DNA of 64,000 nt from contig NSJJ01000001.1 of assembly GCA_002632355.1 (NCBI GenBank), positions 248,001 to 312,000 of the forward strand, written 5' to 3'. The DNA is from Sulfuricella denitrificans (lineage in GTDB: Bacteria; Pseudomonadota; Gammaproteobacteria; Burkholderiales; Sulfuricellaceae). A program made the translations under genes and the position numbers. Of this stretch, positions 14,646-25,185 are shown piece by piece; position 1 is the stretch's first letter; the number at the start of each line of letters is the position of its first letter. The notes beneath the pieces are model-generated. The model had not been told where the DNA came from. It was given only the letters and a program-made list of their open reading frames with translations, and ran no database searches.

Positions 14646-17501
14646 ATGAGCAAAATGCAGGCATTTCTCGAAAACTCCTACCTTTACGGGGGTAATGCCG
14701 AGTTCGTCGAGGGCCTTTATGAATCCTGGCTGGCCAATCCGGAAAGCGTCAGCACTGAGTGGCGGCGTTATTTTGATCACCTGCAGCTCAGTGAAGGCGG
14801 CAGTGAACGCGACGTCGCCCATCAGCCCATCCGGGAAGCCATGCTGTACCGCGTGCAGCAGCCGGGTGGAGTCCGCTCTGACCTGATTTGTACCTCTTTT
14901 ATCGAGCAGGCGCACAAGCAGGTCAAGGTGTTGCAGCTCATCAATGCCTATCGTTTTCTTGGCATGCGCCATGCCAATGTGGATCCGCTCAGGCGGTTCG
15001 AACGCCCCCAGGTGCCGGAACTCGAGCTTGAGCACTACGGCCTGAGTGAAACCGATATGGCAACCGAGTTCGATGCCGGCTCCCTGGTCGGTCTGGATCG
15101 GGCTCCACTGGCGCAGATTCTGGCCATGCTGCAGGAGACTTATTGCGGCACGTTCTCAGCCGAATACATGTATATCAACGATCCTGCCCAGAAGCGCTGG
15201 CTGCAGGGGCAGATCGAAGGGCGCCGGGCCCGCCCAAGCTTTTCCGCAGCGCAGAAAAAACACATCCTGGGGCGTGTGACGGCAGCGGAAACGCTGGAAA
15301 AATACCTCCATACCCGCTTTGTCGGACAGAAGCGCTTTTCCCTTGAGGGCGGTGAAAGCCTGATACCCCTGCTCGATCATCTGGTCGAGTTGTCTGGAGC
15401 AGGCGGGGTGCAGGAGGTGGTACTCGGCATGGCGCATCGCGGCCGGCTCAATGTGCTGGTCAACATCATCGGCAAGGAACCCCGCGAGCTGTTCAAGGAG
15501 TTCGAAGGGGTGCATGTCCATGACGACCATATCACCACAGGCGATGTGAAATATCACCAGGGTTTTTCATCCGACGTTTCGACCTCGTCCGGCCCGGTGC
15601 ATGTCACCCTGGCTTTCAATCCTTCGCATCTCGAAATCATCAACCCGGTGGTGGAAGGCTCGGTGCGCTCGCGTCAGCACCGCCGCAAGGACCACCTTGG
15701 CGAGCAGGTCATCCCCGTACTGATCCACGGTGATTCCGCGTTTGCCGGTCAGGGCGTGGTCATGGAAACGCTGAACATGTCCCAGACACGCGGTTTCAGT
15801 ACCGGCGGTACGGTGCATGTCGTAGTCAACAACCAGATCGGCTTCACCACCTCGGATGCGCGCGATACCCGCTCCAGCCTGCATTGCACCGATGTGGCCA
15901 AGATGGTCGAAGCGCCGGTTTTCCACGTCAATGGCGATGACCCGGAAGCGGTGCTGCTCGCTGCACAGATTGCCTTCGATTTCCGCATGACGTTCAAGAA
16001 GGATGTGGTGATCGACATGGTGTGCCTGCGCCGTCTGGGGCATAACGAGCAGGATGAGCCCGCGGTAACCCAGCCGCTGATGTACAAGAAAATTGCAAAA
16101 CATCCCGGTACGCGCCAGCTCTATGCCGCACGCCTGGCGGCGGAAGGCGTGGTGATGGAGGAAGAAGCCGCGAAAATGATCACGGATCACCGGGCCACCA
16201 TCGATGCAGGCAATCAACTTCGCTGCAAGCCGGTGCTGAGCAATTTCAAGCGCGCTTTTGCCACAGACTGGAAAATTTTTACCAATGCCAACTGGAACCA
16301 CCCTGCCGATACTTCGGTTTCACTGGAAAACCTGCAACGTCTGGCGGAAAAACTGACCACGGTGCCAGAATATTTCGCGCTTCATCCAAGGGTGGAGAAG
16401 ATTCTTGCCGACCGTCGCCTGATGGGTGAGGGCAAGCTCCCCATCGACTGGGGCATGGCGGAGAATCTGGCCTACGCCAGTCTGCTGGAAAATGGCTACG
16501 GTATCAGGATCTCAGGTCAGGACAGTGGCCGCGGGACTTTTTTCCATCGCCATGCCGTGCTGCATGACCAGAATCGGGAGAAGTGGGATATCGGCGAATA
16601 TATTCCGCTGCAGCACATTTCCGAGAACCAGCCGCATTTTCTGGTGATCGATTCGGTGCTCTCGGAGGAGGCCGTGCTGGGATTCGAATATGGCTATTCC
16701 ACTGCAGAGCCCAATGAACTGGTGGTCTGGGAAGCCCAGTTTGGCGATTTTGCCAATGGGGCCCAGGTGGTGATCGACCAGTTCATCTGTGCAGGCGAGA
16801 CCAAATGGGGACGCATGTGCGGGCTGGTAATGATGCTGCCGCACGGGTACGAGGGGCAGGGGCCGGAGCACTCTTCGGCGCGCCTGGAACGCTATCTGCA
16901 ACTATGCGCCGAATACAACATTCAGGTATGCGTGCCTTCCACGCCGGCGCAGATGTTTCATCTGCTGCGTCGCCAGATGCTGCGACCCTATCGCAAGCCG
17001 CTCATCATCATGAGTCCGAAGAGCATGCTGCGCAACAGGGATTCCTTTTCGACCCTGGACGATCTGAGTCATCCATCCTTCCTGCCGCTGATGCCCGAGC
17101 AGGACGATATTCCTCCGCCCGGCGTCGGACGCGTCCTGGTCTGCTGCGGCAAGATTTACTATGATCTGCTGGCAGCACGCCGCGAGAAAGGAATTGCCGA
17201 TATTTCCATCATCCGGGTTGCCCAGCTGTATCCTTTCCCGCATGACGAATTTGCCCAGGAAATGCAGCGCTACAGCGCCGCGCAGGAAGTCATGTGGGTG
17301 CAGGAAGAACCGAAAAATCAGGGGGCGTGGTATTCCATCGAACACTATTTGCGCAAGCATATGAAACCGGGTCAGGTGCTGACTTATTCGAGCCGAAAAT
17401 CGTCCGCTTCACCTGCCGTCGGCCATTACGAAGAACATGTGGTGCAGCAGAAGGCGCTGGTGGATGCAGCGCTGGACCTGTCATGGAAAAATGGAGATTG
17501 A
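14646..17501 (+). CDS. sucA: 2-oxoglutarate dehydrogenase E1 component
   Basis: Thiamine-diphosphate enzyme that decarboxylates 2-oxoglutarate and passes succinyl to the E2 lipoyl arm. The 951 residues match the family. The N-terminal recruitment segment [18 protein letters not shown] is typical. [35 protein letters not shown] (in parts) and [16 protein letters not shown] form the substrate and TPP site; FEYGYS and [12 protein letters not shown] belong to the pyrimidine-binding domain. ATG 14646 gives the standard start. sucB follows after 2 bp, so E1 and E2 are co-translated. Confidence 0.97.
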   Translation: MSKMQAFLENSYLYGGNAEFVEGLYESWLANPESVSTEWRRYFDHLQLSEGGSERDVAHQPIREAMLYRVQQPGGVRSDLICTSFIEQAHKQVKVLQLINAYRFLGMRHANVDPLRRFERPQVPELELEHYGLSETDMATEFDAGSLVGLDRAPLAQILAMLQETYCGTFSAEYMYINDPAQKRWLQGQIEGRRARPSFSAAQKKHILGRVTAAETLEKYLHTRFVGQKRFSLEGGESLIPLLDHLVELSGAGGVQEVVLGMAHRGRLNVLVNIIGKEPRELFKEFEGVHVHDDHITTGDVKYHQGFSSDVSTSSGPVHVTLAFNPSHLEIINPVVEGSVRSRQHRRKDHLGEQVIPVLIHGDSAFAGQGVVMETLNMSQTRGFSTGGTVHVVVNNQIGFTTSDARDTRSSLHCTDVAKMVEAPVFHVNGDDPEAVLLAAQIAFDFRMTFKKDVVIDMVCLRRLGHNEQDEPAVTQPLMYKKIAKHPGTRQLYAARLAAEGVVMEEEAAKMITDHRATIDAGNQLRCKPVLSNFKRAFATDWKIFTNANWNHPADTSVSLENLQRLAEKLTTVPEYFALHPRVEKILADRRLMGEGKLPIDWGMAENLAYASLLENGYGIRISGQDSGRGTFFHRHAVLHDQNREKWDIGEYIPLQHISENQPHFLVIDSVLSEEAVLGFEYGYSTAEPNELVVWEAQFGDFANGAQVVIDQFICAGETKWGRMCGLVMMLPHGYEGQGPEHSSARLERYLQLCAEYNIQVCVPSTPAQMFHLLRRQMLRPYRKPLIIMSPKSMLRNRDSFSTLDDLSHPSFLPLMPEQDDIPPPGVGRVLVCCGKIYYDLLAARREKGIADISIIRVAQLYPFPHDEFAQEMQRYSAAQEVMWVQEEPKNQGAWYSIEHYLRKHMKPGQVLTYSSRKSSASPAVGHYEEHVVQQKALVDAALDLSWKNGD

Positions 17502-17503
17502 AC

Positions 17504-18766
17504 ATGATGATTGAAATCAAGGTGCCTGCGCTGTCCGAGTCCGTATCCGAGGGGACGCTCCTGAACTGGCACAGGCAGGAAGGCGATGTGGTGGCTCCGG
17601 GTGAAAACCTGATCGACCTCGAAACCGACAAGGTGGTGCTGGAGCTGCCTGCGCCGCAGGCAGGTGTGCTGAGCAGGATCGTGAAACAGAATGGTGAGGT
17701 GGTCTATCCTGGTGAAGTGATTGCCCTGCTCGATATCGATGTTACGGCAGCAGCCCCTGCCTTCGGCTTCGCTCAGGCAGCGGGAGAGGGGGGGGTGGCG
17801 TTGTCTGAGCGAAGCCGAAGACAGGGAGAGAGCGACGCGGGCTCGCTACTCGAGTCTCAAGTCAGAGCCGCTGCCTTTGAACCCGCTCTCAGCCCGTCTG
17901 TACGCAAGCTGGTGGCCGAGCATGATCTGGACCCGGCACAGATTGCAGGCAGCGGCCGCAGCGGCCGCATCACAAAAGAAGACGTGCTGGCGCAACTGGA
18001 GAAACCCTTGCCGCCAACATCCGCCAGTACGCCGGAACAAAGGCAGATGCCGGCGTTGGGCGATGAACGTTCCATGCAGCGCGTGCCCATGACCCGTTTG
18101 CGCGCTCGCGTCGCCGAGCGCCTGGTGCAGGCGCAGCAAACCGCAGCCATCCTTACGACCTTCAACGAAGTCAACATGCAGCCGGTGATGACGCTGCGCA
18201 ACCGTTACAAGGAAAAATTCGAGAAGGAGCAGGGCGTGAAACTCGGTTTCATGTCCTTCTTCGTCAAGGCGGCGGTGGAGGCGCTGAAACGGTTCCCGGT
18301 GGTGAATGCCTCTGTGGATGGCAGCGATATCATTTACCACGGTTACTTCGATATCGGTATCGCAGTGGGTTCCCCGCGCGGCCTGGTGGTGCCCGTGGTG
18401 CGAGATGCTGACCGTCTTTCTTTCGCCGAGATCGAAAAGCAGATTGCCGAATATGGCAACCGTGCACGCGACGGCAAGCTGACCATCGAAGAGCTTACAG
18501 GTGGCACCTTCTCGATTTCCAACGGCGGCGTGTTTGGCTCTATGATGTCCACGCCTATCCTCAACCCGCCGCAAAGCGCCATTCTTGGCATGCACAAGAC
18601 GTATGAACGGCCCATTGCGGAAAACGGCCAAGTGGTGATCCGTCCCATGATGTATCTGGCCCTGTCCTACGATCACCGTATCGTGGATGGCCGGGAAGCG
18701 GTGTTGTTCCTGGTGGCGATCAAGGAAGCGCTGGAAGACCCGGCACGCTTGCTGCTGGGGGTTTGA
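17504..18766 (+). CDS. sucB: 2-oxoglutarate dehydrogenase E2 (dihydrolipoyl succinyltransferase)
   Basis: Core of the 2-oxoglutarate dehydrogenase complex. Of 420 residues, 2-76 form the lipoyl domain with the lipoylated lysine in LETDKVVLE. Residues about 125-160 form the E1/E3-binding domain ([29 protein letters not shown]). From about 190 on lies the catalytic domain, with [13 protein letters not shown] near the end carrying the active-site histidine and aspartate. The linker between lipoyl and binding domains is unusual: it contains a 60-bp palindromic insert (17761-17820) read in frame. No lpd (E3) follows; zapE overlaps the stop instead, so E3 must come from elsewhere. Confidence 0.96.
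   Translation: MMIEIKVPALSESVSEGTLLNWHRQEGDVVAPGENLIDLETDKVVLELPAPQAGVLSRIVKQNGEVVYPGEVIALLDIDVTAAAPAFGFAQAAGEGGVALSERSRRQGESDAGSLLESQVRAAAFEPALSPSVRKLVAEHDLDPAQIAGSGRSGRITKEDVLAQLEKPLPPTSASTPEQRQMPALGDERSMQRVPMTRLRARVAERLVQAQQTAAILTTFNEVNMQPVMTLRNRYKEKFEKEQGVKLGFMSFFVKAAVEALKRFPVVNASVDGSDIIYHGYFDIGIAVGSPRGLVVPVVRDADRLSFAEIEKQIAEYGNRARDGKLTIEELTGGTFSISNGGVFGSMMSTPILNPPQSAILGMHKTYERPIAENGQVVIRPMMYLALSYDHRIVDGREAVLFLVAIKEALEDPARLLLGV
17761..17820. repeat. 60-bp palindromic element inside the sucB reading frame
   Basis: CTTCGGCTTCGCTCAG (17761-17776) and CTGAGCGAAGCCGAAG (17805-17820) are perfect 16-bp inverted repeats around a 28-base G-rich loop. The element is 60 bp, a multiple of three, and encodes a Gly/Arg/Ser-rich stretch in the flexible interdomain linker, where it can be tolerated. 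Similar TTCGGCTTCGCTCAG-type palindromes are usually intergenic in proteobacteria; here it is coding. Confidence 0.85.
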
Positions 18767-19875
18767 GCGCTTCCGTGAATGTAGACGGTGGCGAGTTCGT
18801 CGCCTGTCTGGAGCGACAGGCCCTTGGCCGTGGCATAGCTCTGGATGCCTCGCAGCTTGCGGTCTTCCCCGAACTGCAGCGGCTGCATGAAGTTCTGGTG
18901 CAGCCAGGCATGTTCTCCCATACCGGCTTGCTCCGCCGTCTGTTCAAACCCGGTTCCGTGCGCGGTATTTATCTGTGGGGCGCGGTGGGGCGTGGCAAGA
19001 GTTTCCTGATGGATGCCTTCTTTGCCTGTGTGCCGCTGGAACACAAGCAGCGTTTCCATTTTCACCATTTCATGCAGGACATTCATGCCCGCCTTGCTAT
19101 TTTGAAAGGGCAGGCCGATCCGCTCGCACAGGTGGCACGGGATATTTCCCTTCATGCCCGTCTGCTGTGCCTGGACGAGTTTCATGTGACCGATATCGCC
19201 GATGCCATGCTGATGCGCGGTTTGCTGCAAAATCTGTTCGATCGGGGTGTGGCCGTGGTGGCGACCTCCAATAACGAGCCGGATGCCCTGTACCGCAACG
19301 GCCTGCAAAGAAGCCAGTTTTTGCCCACTATCGCCCTGATCAAGGAACGTATGGCGATGGTGCACCTTGATTGCGGGGAAGACTACCGTCTTCGTGCCAT
19401 CGAACAGGCCGGCGTTTATCATGCGCCACTGGACGAAGTGGCTGAGCAGGCGCTTGAAGCGATTTTCCATGAGCTGTCTGGCGCAGGGGGGGAAGAAAAT
19501 ATCAGCTTGAAGATCGAAAACCGCTTCATTGTGGCCAGGTGTCTGGCTCAGGGCGTAGCATGGTTCGATTTCAGCGAATTATGCGCTGGGCCGCGCAGCA
19601 AGGACGATTACATCGAACTCGCCCGTCGCTTTCATACGCTGCTCCTGTCCGGTGTGCCGAAGTTCGATCAGCACTCGCTGGCGCAGGCACGACGTTTTCT
19701 GTGGCTGGTGGACGAGTTCTACGACCGCCGGGTCAGACTGATTCTCTCCGCCGCTGTCCCGCTAACGCAGTTAGGCCAGGCAGGGCTGTTTGATGACGAG
19801 TTTGCACGTGTATTGAGCAGGCTTACTGAAATGCAGTCGCATGCGTATCTTGTTCAGGCCCATCAGACAGGTTGA
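18763..19875 (+). CDS. zapE: AFG1-like ATPase (cell division protein ZapE)
   Basis: AAA-type ATPase of the ZapE/AFG1 family, linked to FtsZ-ring function and respiratory-complex quality control. The 370-residue protein has Walker [13 protein letters not shown] (about 74), Walker [12 protein letters not shown] (about 132) and the sensor segment [13 protein letters not shown], all in family order. The start is uncertain: TTG 18763 overlaps the sucB stop, GTG 18775 is an in-frame alternative. The 3' end overlaps the convergent hydrolase gene by 13 bp. A zapE gene beside TCA genes is common in betaproteobacteria. Confidence 0.92.
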   Translation: MSASVNVDGGEFVACLERQALGRGIALDASQLAVFPELQRLHEVLVQPGMFSHTGLLRRLFKPGSVRGIYLWGAVGRGKSFLMDAFFACVPLEHKQRFHFHHFMQDIHARLAILKGQADPLAQVARDISLHARLLCLDEFHVTDIADAMLMRGLLQNLFDRGVAVVATSNNEPDALYRNGLQRSQFLPTIALIKERMAMVHLDCGEDYRLRAIEQAGVYHAPLDEVAEQALEAIFHELSGAGGEENISLKIENRFIVARCLAQGVAWFDFSELCAGPRSKDDYIELARRFHTLLLSGVPKFDQHSLAQARRFLWLVDEFYDRRVRLILSAAVPLTQLGQAGLFDDEFARVLSRLTEMQSHAYLVQAHQTG

Positions 19876-20738
19876 GTTTCAAGAAAATGTGCCATATCGG
19901 CATTCATCAATCGGGCGATAACTTCGGGTTTCTGGAACGGTAGTGCATGGTCGGCGCCTGAAATCAGGTGACAGGTCCAGTCGCGACGCTGCTCCGCGAT
20001 TTGCTGGCAGAAATCGAAAATTTCTCCGCTCGAGCGCGCACCAACGAAGCTGCTGATGTGCTGCTGGGCAGCAATTAATTCGGTGCGGTCGAGCTTCTTT
20101 GCCGCATGGGTAACGGCCTCGAGAATCGCGGCCAGACCCTTTGGCCGGTGCGCCAGGCGGGCGCGCACGATTTCCTCGTTGCGCGAGTTGCGGCTGCGTT
20201 TCGGAGAAACGGCGTCGAGGAAGATTTGCAGGCCATATTCCAGTTCTTCGTCGATACGCAGTTTCCTGGCTGCCTGCAATAATACTTCGCGCCGGCTGAG
20301 CAATACTTGCTCGTCTGCGCCACTCAGCAGGCCGGGTTCGAACAGGTAAGTCTTTCCTGCTGCCGATGGACGCTCCGCCTTAAGCTGCATGGCAACCAGG
20401 CCCCCATAGGAATACCCCCCCAGGTCGAAAGTTTTCCAGTCATGCGAGTCGAGCAGCGCAGCCATGTCCGCCACCACATCAGCGGTTTCAAAAGGGTGTT
20501 CCTGATGGTCAGGGAAATGTGTTTTACCTGTTCCGCGCAGGTCCGGCACAAGAATTTCGGACCAGTGCAGCAGGTGGTTGATGATGGGTTCCCAGGTCAC
20601 CTGGCCGTCTACACCTCCGCCATGCAACAACAGCAGTCGGCGGTCGGAAAGTGCACTGCAGCGGTAAAGGCGGTAATAAACCGCCTGTTCGGGGAGATTG
20701 AGATAGCCTTCATTATCGGGCTTGAGGCTGGCAGCCAC
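19863..20738 (-). CDS. alpha/beta hydrolase
   Basis: A 291-residue cytoplasmic alpha/beta-fold hydrolase. LLLLHGGGVDG forms the oxyanion hole, GGYSYGGLVA the nucleophile elbow with Ser, and SGADHALPFQKPE supplies the catalytic histidine. PDLRGTGKTHFP is the usual loop after strand 4. The start is GTG at 20738, six bases after the stop of the EAL-HDOD gene, so it is the last gene of the minus-strand chemotaxis run. It has no signal peptide. The substrate cannot be inferred; a link to chemotaxis is positional only. Confidence 0.85.
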   Translation of the reverse strand: MAASLKPDNEGYLNLPEQAVYYRLYRCSALSDRRLLLLHGGGVDGQVTWEPIINHLLHWSEILVPDLRGTGKTHFPDHQEHPFETADVVADMAALLDSHDWKTFDLGGYSYGGLVAMQLKAERPSAAGKTYLFEPGLLSGADEQVLLSRREVLLQAARKLRIDEELEYGLQIFLDAVSPKRSRNSRNEEIVRARLAHRPKGLAAILEAVTHAAKKLDRTELIAAQQHISSFVGARSSGEIFDFCQQIAEQRRDWTCHLISGADHALPFQKPEVIARLMNADMAHFLETQPV

Positions 20739-20744
20739 GGTCAG

Positions 20745-21962
20745 TTAGCCGATTCCGAGTTGTTCCACCCAGGCGAGTGCTTCCAGATGGGCTTTGTTGA
20801 CCTGTTCCGGGTTCATCGCCATGGAAGCGGCGATGGTTTCAATCTCGCCGGGGTCGGCGCTTTCGCAGGCGATGGTAAGGGCAAGGAAGGGGCCATACAT
20901 GCCCTGGCGTGTCAGCAGTGCGTCACAAATCGTTTCGGGTAGATAGAGCTTTTCGAGAATGTCATCCATGGGCATTTCGAGCATGGCATCGAGGAGCGAG
21001 AAAATCCCCACAATGAACAGGTTGTCCCGTTCGCTTTTTTCCAGATAGTCCTGACCCAGGAGTTCGGTGAGGCGACCGCGGGTAATCGCTGTTTTCATCA
21101 GGGCCGGGGGGGTTGAGTCGTTACCGGCTGTCGCCAGCAGCAGGGTCAGCCAGCGATAAAGTTGCTGATAGCCGAGAATGGCGAGTGCATGGCGGATCGA
21201 CTGGATTTCGCACGACAGGCCGAAACCGACCGAGTTGATGTAGCGCAGAAGTTTGAAGGAGAGCGCCACATCGGCCTTGAATCCGGTTTCGATGTCCTTG
21301 ACATCTGCATTGTTGCGCACCTTGTTGAGCAGCGACAAAACAGTGGCATGAGCCGGATTGATGATCTTTGCGGCCAGTGTCTCCGGGTGAGCAAAATAGT
21401 AACCCTGGAAGTAATGGAAGCCCAGTTCCTTGCAGAATTTGAACTCTGCAAGCGTTTCCACTTTTTCTGCAACCAGCTTGGCTGTGCTGCTTTTCAGGCT
21501 GCGCACCAGGGTGGCGGTGCCGTCCAGGCCGAGTTCGCGTATATCCACCTTGATGAAATCGGCAAGTGGCAACAGGTCGGCATTGATCGGACGATGATCG
21601 AAATCGTCCAGCGCAAAGCGGAAACCCATGTGGCGCAGAGCCTGAATACGCGCCACCAGTTCCGGGGTTGCTTCCACCGATTCGATCAGTTCCAGCACCA
21701 CGCGCTTGGCGGGAAGCAGTTCAAGGAAGTCGCTTTCGAGCATGGGCGCGGCGACGTTGATGAATGCCAGCTTGTCGCCGAGTAGCCAGTTGGCGTCCAT
21801 GTTGCTGAAAGTGTTGAACAGCACATTGCTGCCGGCTTCGAGATCGCTGGTGATCTGAGCCGCGGATGCGTCAGCACTATGGCGGAACAATAACTCATAG
21901 CCAATGATCTTTTGCTGGAGGTCAACAATCGGTTGACGTCCGATAAACGCCTGATTCTGCAT
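20745..21962 (-). CDS. EAL-HDOD signalling protein (YuxH type)
   Basis: A 405-residue protein with an N-terminal EAL-like domain (about 1-200) and a C-terminal HDOD domain (about 205-395). The EAL signature is altered (YELLFR in place of E-A-L), though ELIESV, FALDDFDHR, FIKVDI and YFQGYYFAHPE keep the order of the fold, so c-di-GMP hydrolysis is doubtful and binding or partner regulation is more likely. HDOD features include FKADVALSFKLLRYINSVGF and IRHALAILGYQQLYRWL. It lies 11 bp after cheA and probably belongs to the chemotaxis operon. YuxH-type proteins are known from motility control in other bacteria. Confidence 0.9.
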   Translation of the reverse strand: MQNQAFIGRQPIVDLQQKIIGYELLFRHSADASAAQITSDLEAGSNVLFNTFSNMDANWLLGDKLAFINVAAPMLESDFLELLPAKRVVLELIESVEATPELVARIQALRHMGFRFALDDFDHRPINADLLPLADFIKVDIRELGLDGTATLVRSLKSSTAKLVAEKVETLAEFKFCKELGFHYFQGYYFAHPETLAAKIINPAHATVLSLLNKVRNNADVKDIETGFKADVALSFKLLRYINSVGFGLSCEIQSIRHALAILGYQQLYRWLTLLLATAGNDSTPPALMKTAITRGRLTELLGQDYLEKSERDNLFIVGIFSLLDAMLEMPMDDILEKLYLPETICDALLTRQGMYGPFLALTIACESADPGEIETIAASMAMNPEQVNKAHLEALAWVEQLGIG

Positions 21963-21973
21963 CGATGGACTCT

Positions 21974-23827
21974 TTAATGTACAGACTGGGTAAACAGGGC
22001 GGCACGTGTGGTGTCCGGATTCATGCGCAACAGTTCTTCCATGTCCAGCACCAGAACCACAGAACCGTCACCTGAAAGCGTGGCGCCGGCAATCCCCTTG
22101 GGTTTGATGTCGAGCAGGGGTTTGATCACCACATCATCACGCCCGATAAAACCATCGATCGCAAGTACGAAAGTGGTGTCGGCACTTTGCATGAGCACGC
22201 CAAAAGCCGGCACGCCATTTTCTGGCCAGCCGATCATGCTGGCCAGAGAGCGTACCGGCATGACTTCCTCGCGAACCACCATGGTGGCGCGGCCGGAAAC
22301 CTGTTTGACATCCTTCGGATCGATCGGCGTGATTTCCCTGACCATGGAAAGCGGAACGGCGAAGGGCTGATCCCCAACGCGTACCAGCAATACCGGCAAA
22401 ATTGCCAGTGTCAGCGGCAATGAGATCGTGATGGTCGTGCCTACACCAATCGTAGAGGTAATCTCGATCCGTCCATTAAGCTTGCCGATGTTGGTTTTCA
22501 CCACATCCATGCCGACGCCACGTCCGGAGACGTCAGAAATCAGGTCCTTGGTGGAAAAACCGGGCAGGAAAATGAGTTGCAGGCTTTGTCTGTCATCCAG
22601 GCTGTTTGCCATATCGAGATCGATCAGGCCCTTTTCCACGGCCTTGTGCCGGATGGTGTCGGGGCGCATGCCGCGTCCATCATCTGCAATTTCAATAATG
22701 ATATGGTCTCCCACCTGGGCCGCACTCAGGCGCACCACGCTTTTCAGCGGCTTTCCGGCAGCGGCGCGCTCTTCCGGACTATCCACACCGTGATCCACCG
22801 CGTTGCGGACCAGATGCACCAGCGGGTCATTGAGATCTTCGATCATGGTTTTGTCGATCTCGGTATCTTCTCCGGATAGCAGCAACTCCACGTCTTTACC
22901 CAGTTGCCGTGCCAGGTCGCGCGCAAGTCTGGGGTATTTCTGAAACAGGCGCCCGATGGGTTGCATGCGGGTTTTCATTACTGCGCTCTGCAGGTCCCCA
23001 ACCAGCAGATCAAGCTGGCTGACGGCTTCATCCAGTGCTTTCAGTGTGTTGGCATCCTGTTTTCCGGCAAGTATGTCAGCGCGCAGGCTGGTCAGGCGGT
23101 TTTTGGTCAGGCCGATTTCGCCGGTATAGGTCAGGACCTGGTCGAGACGGGTCGTATCGACACGGATAGTGGTTTCTTTTACTGCCGCCACGCTGGCCTG
23201 TGGTGCTGCAGCTGCCGGTTTTTGAGAAGGTGCGGCGACAAGTTCGGGGTGAGGCGCGGGGTGGGCCTGTGTCAAGGGCAAAACAGATGGCATATGGGAT
23301 TCTGTATCTGTTTTATTGCCGAGCAGGGTGTGGTACGCATCTTCCCAGTCGGGGCCGTCACCTGTGCTGTCGGGTGCAGACGGAGCCGCCTGCACCGCTT
23401 CAGGCTGAGCCTGAGCTTGATGCAGCGATACATGGCCGCCGGCGATGACTTCATCCAGTGCATCGAGTAGCTGTTTTTCTGCGGGAGGTGGCACCTGAAC
23501 CTGGCCGAGATGGCCGAACATGTCACGCACCACGCCTGTGGCAGCCATGATCACGTCCATGATGTCCGGTGTCAGGGTCAGTTCGGCTGTGCGTAGTTTG
23601 TCGAACAGATTTTCAGTGCGGTGGCACAGTTCAACCAGTTCATTGACATTGAGGAAACCAGCGCCGCCCTTGATAGTGTGGAAGCCACGAAAAATATCGT
23701 TGAGCAGGGACTTGTCTCCCGGCCTTTTCTCCAGTTCGACCAGCTTGTTGTCCACATCGGACAGGAGTTCGCCTGCTTCCATGAGAAAATCCTGGAGCAA
23801 TTCTTCCATTCCGGTGAAATGACTCAT
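21974..23827 (-). CDS. cheA: chemotaxis histidine kinase CheA
   Basis: Central kinase passing phosphate to CheY. In 617 residues: the HPt domain with H50 in FHTIKGGAGFL; a Pro/Ala-rich linker (about 130-225); the dimerisation domain (TYTGEIGLTKNRL); the ATPase domain with N-box HLVRNAVDHGVD, G1 EIADDGRGM and G2 GRGVGMDVVK; and a CheW-like domain with the terminal ELLRMNPDT. It is somewhat short because the P2 CheY-binding domain is small or missing. No cheW lies nearby; two CheV proteins encoded upstream carry CheW domains and may take that role, unless cheW is elsewhere. Confidence 0.96.
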   Translation of the reverse strand: MSHFTGMEELLQDFLMEAGELLSDVDNKLVELEKRPGDKSLLNDIFRGFHTIKGGAGFLNVNELVELCHRTENLFDKLRTAELTLTPDIMDVIMAATGVVRDMFGHLGQVQVPPPAEKQLLDALDEVIAGGHVSLHQAQAQPEAVQAAPSAPDSTGDGPDWEDAYHTLLGNKTDTESHMPSVLPLTQAHPAPHPELVAAPSQKPAAAAPQASVAAVKETTIRVDTTRLDQVLTYTGEIGLTKNRLTSLRADILAGKQDANTLKALDEAVSQLDLLVGDLQSAVMKTRMQPIGRLFQKYPRLARDLARQLGKDVELLLSGEDTEIDKTMIEDLNDPLVHLVRNAVDHGVDSPEERAAAGKPLKSVVRLSAAQVGDHIIIEIADDGRGMRPDTIRHKAVEKGLIDLDMANSLDDRQSLQLIFLPGFSTKDLISDVSGRGVGMDVVKTNIGKLNGRIEITSTIGVGTTITISLPLTLAILPVLLVRVGDQPFAVPLSMVREITPIDPKDVKQVSGRATMVVREEVMPVRSLASMIGWPENGVPAFGVLMQSADTTFVLAIDGFIGRDDVVIKPLLDIKPKGIAGATLSGDGSVVLVLDMEELLRMNPDTTRAALFTQSVH

Positions 23828-23873
23828 GATTTCTCCAGTAATTTGTTGTTAATGCCTTGATTCGAGCACAGGC

Positions 23874-24647
23874 TCAGAATCCCAGGCTTTCCAGCAGGTC
23901 ATCCACCTGCTGCTGATCTGTGACGACATCGGAACGGCCTTCAGCATTGACAACCGGCCCATTCAATAAACCTGCATCAACTTCGCTGCGTTTCTTTGCC
24001 GGGGTGCTGTCGATCAGCAGTTGCAGCAACTGCGATTCCACCTGCTGCGCCAGTTCGATGACTTTCTTGATGACCTGACCTGTCAGGTCCTGGAAATCCT
24101 GCGCCATCATGATTTCCATCAACTGTGCGTTGGTGGCCTGGGTATGGGTAGGTACCTGATGCAGGAAGGAGCGGGTGTCTGCAACCAGAAGCTTGAATTC
24201 GTCCACGCTCAACTGGTTGTTGAACATCTTGTCCCATTTCGATGACAGAACAGAAGCGCCAGATTCCAGTTTTTCCTGCAGTGGCTGGGCGATTTCAGTA
24301 GCAGAAAGCGCACGTTCTGCGGCCTGTTCTGTCATGGCTGCAATATAGTTCAGACGATCACGAGCATCTGGAATCAGGCCTTCAGCGACCTTTTCAAGCG
24401 ATTTGTCGTAGCCCAGTTCGCGCAGCGTGTCGTGCAGTTTTCGCGTCATATGACCAAGAGAGGAAAATACCTTGTCACTGCAGGCTTCGCCACTGTTATC
24501 GCTAGTTGTTGTCTGCACTTCTGTTACTGAAGCTTCCTGTGGCCTTTTTTCCGTGGCGGGTTCGGCACTTTGGCCTGCCATTACGATACTGTCAAACAGG
24601 GCTTCCAGATCGTCTGAATCACCGTTGTCCTGTGGCGTGTTACTCAC
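23874..24647 (-). CDS. cheZ: CheY-P phosphatase CheZ
   Basis: Dephosphorylates CheY-P to end the motor signal. The 257-residue protein is mostly a long helical hairpin; MAQDFQDLTGQVIKKVIE (about 178-195) carries the family catalytic glutamine, and the C-terminal VDDLLESLGF is the CheY-binding tail. The N-terminal third is acidic and low complexity. The start is GTG at 24647 behind a strong AGGGGAGGTGA ribosome-binding site. It lies between cheY and cheA, as in many beta- and gammaproteobacteria. Confidence 0.95.
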   Translation of the reverse strand: MSNTPQDNGDSDDLEALFDSIVMAGQSAEPATEKRPQEASVTEVQTTTSDNSGEACSDKVFSSLGHMTRKLHDTLRELGYDKSLEKVAEGLIPDARDRLNYIAAMTEQAAERALSATEIAQPLQEKLESGASVLSSKWDKMFNNQLSVDEFKLLVADTRSFLHQVPTHTQATNAQLMEIMMAQDFQDLTGQVIKKVIELAQQVESQLLQLLIDSTPAKKRSEVDAGLLNGPVVNAEGRSDVVTDQQQVDDLLESLGF

Positions 24648-24755
24648 TCGTCACCTCCCCTTGCTTTGCCTGTCTTTCAATTAATCTGTTCGATTCCCGC
24701 CGTGTTCATACACCGCTTCCGGTCTGTTCAATTCCGGGAATGCATCTGGAGTGAC

Positions 24756-25148
24756 TTATTTCGCCACCATTTTTTCGAATACCTTGTTCAGTTTTTCTTC
24801 CAGTGTTGCGGCCGTGAACGGTTTTACGATATATCCGCTGGCACCCGCCTGTGCAGCTGCAATGATGTTTTCCTTCTTGGCCTCGGCGGTCACCATCATC
24901 ACCGGGAGATGCTTGAGAGCGGCATCTGCTCGTATTGCCTGAAGCAGTTCGATGCCTGTCATGTTGGGCATGTTCCAGTCGCTCACGACAAACTCGAAAT
25001 TGCCGCCCTTGAGCTTGCTGAGTGCGACCACGCCATCTTCTGCTTCGTCAACGTTGGTAAAACCCAGCTCTTTCAGTAGGTTGCGAACAATACGCCGCAT
25101 TGTGGAGAAATCATCCACGACCAGGAATTTCAGGTTCTTGTCTACCAT
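24756..25148 (-). CDS. cheY: chemotaxis response regulator CheY
   Basis: Single receiver domain of 130 residues. The acid pocket is DD at 12-13, the phosphorylated aspartate is D57 (VVSDWNMP), the switch threonine is in VMMVTAEAK and the conserved lysine in YIVKPFTA. The stretch [17 protein letters not shown] is typical of flagellar CheY. It precedes cheZ by about 108 bp and follows cheV1. It should bind FliM/FliN of the switch encoded at 40541-42002. Confidence 0.97.
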   Translation of the reverse strand: MVDKNLKFLVVDDFSTMRRIVRNLLKELGFTNVDEAEDGVVALSKLKGGNFEFVVSDWNMPNMTGIELLQAIRADAALKHLPVMMVTAEAKKENIIAAAQAGASGYIVKPFTAATLEEKLNKVFEKMVAK

Positions 25149-25185
25149 GCTTGCTCCAATTACTGCTTCCAGTGACTACTATCTT

